The position numbers and the translations under genes are program-made. Below, in pieces: positions 5,565-5,631 of a stretch of 5,631 nt of DNA. Source of the DNA: JANNGC01 sp043758205 (GTDB taxonomy: Bacteria; Verrucomicrobiota; Verrucomicrobiia; Limisphaerales; SIBH01); the NCBI GenBank assembly GCA_043758205.1, contig JAYVNY010000284.1, forward strand, positions 1 through 5,631, given 5' to 3'. The notes beneath the pieces were generated by a model. It saw only the letters and a list, made by a program, of their open reading frames with translations. It had not been told where the DNA came from and made no database searches. Numbering within the stretch: position 1 is the stretch's first letter; every line of letters begins with the position of its first letter.

Positions 5565-5631
5565 AGAATCGCATTCAGCCTCACTCCCGTCCGCACGCGC
5601 TTGATTTGCCCAGACGCGGACTCCGTGGCTC

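Larger units (their letters stand above)
5199..5631. other. Gene-free right end
   Basis: No coding region is convincing on either strand. The open frames here run through repeats and use unlikely residue composition. The stretch contains the upstream region of the minus-strand HEAT gene, an inverted repeat (5291-5449) and a GC-rich hairpin (5545-5564), listed separately. The last 60 bases show nothing recognisable and may lead into a gene beyond the window. Confidence 0.6.

Noticed and set aside
5335..5604. Forward open frame ending in PSPRPSPKGEGE
   Set aside because: The peptide is the well-known false translation of the CCCTCTCCC palindrome, and the frame runs through repeats.

Overview
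This is a GC-rich bacterial chromosomal window whose coding regions contrast sharply with short AT-richer intergenic stretches. Those stretches carry CCAAATTCCAAA-like repeats. That repeat style, the near absence of Shine-Dalgarno sites, and the gene content (PATAN response regulator, HEAT-repeat protein, small HNH operon) suggest Verrucomicrobiota, Limisphaerales/Pedosphaera type. The taxonomic call is an inference and was not tested.

Left part (1-1124, + strand): a short leader is followed by three tightly packed small genes. They encode a ribbon-helix-helix-like DNA-binding protein (163-447), a small helical protein of unknown function (444-722, ATGA overlap) and an HNH endonuclease (724-1124, 1-nt gap). 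The HNH gene is split by a single missing base near 870/871; both halves otherwise read as a complete zinc-ribbon HNH enzyme of 133 residues. The layout resembles an autoregulated toxin-antitoxin or mobile-nuclease cassette and is the best candidate here for something under-described.

Middle (1182-2036, + strand): a complete fumarylacetoacetate hydrolase (FAH) family enzyme, closest by motif to sugar-acid dehydratases of the 2-dehydro-3-deoxy-D-arabinonate dehydratase type. It converges on a minus-strand gene, and the gap between them is almost entirely a long inverted repeat with a perfect 21-nt arm pair, a likely bidirectional terminator or mobile repeat.

Right part (2179-5198, - strand): transcribed right to left are a HEAT-repeat protein, a response regulator with REC, PATAN (DUF4388) and a C-terminal Roadblock-like domain, and, overlapping it by 4 nt, a small Roadblock-like protein. 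The last two look translationally coupled and probably form a signalling pair. The HEAT gene lies 138 nt upstream and may or may not share their transcript.

Right end (5199-5631): no gene is visible. The stretch holds a second inverted repeat of the same family and a CCCTCTCCC/GGGAGAGGG hairpin of a type common in many bacterial genomes.
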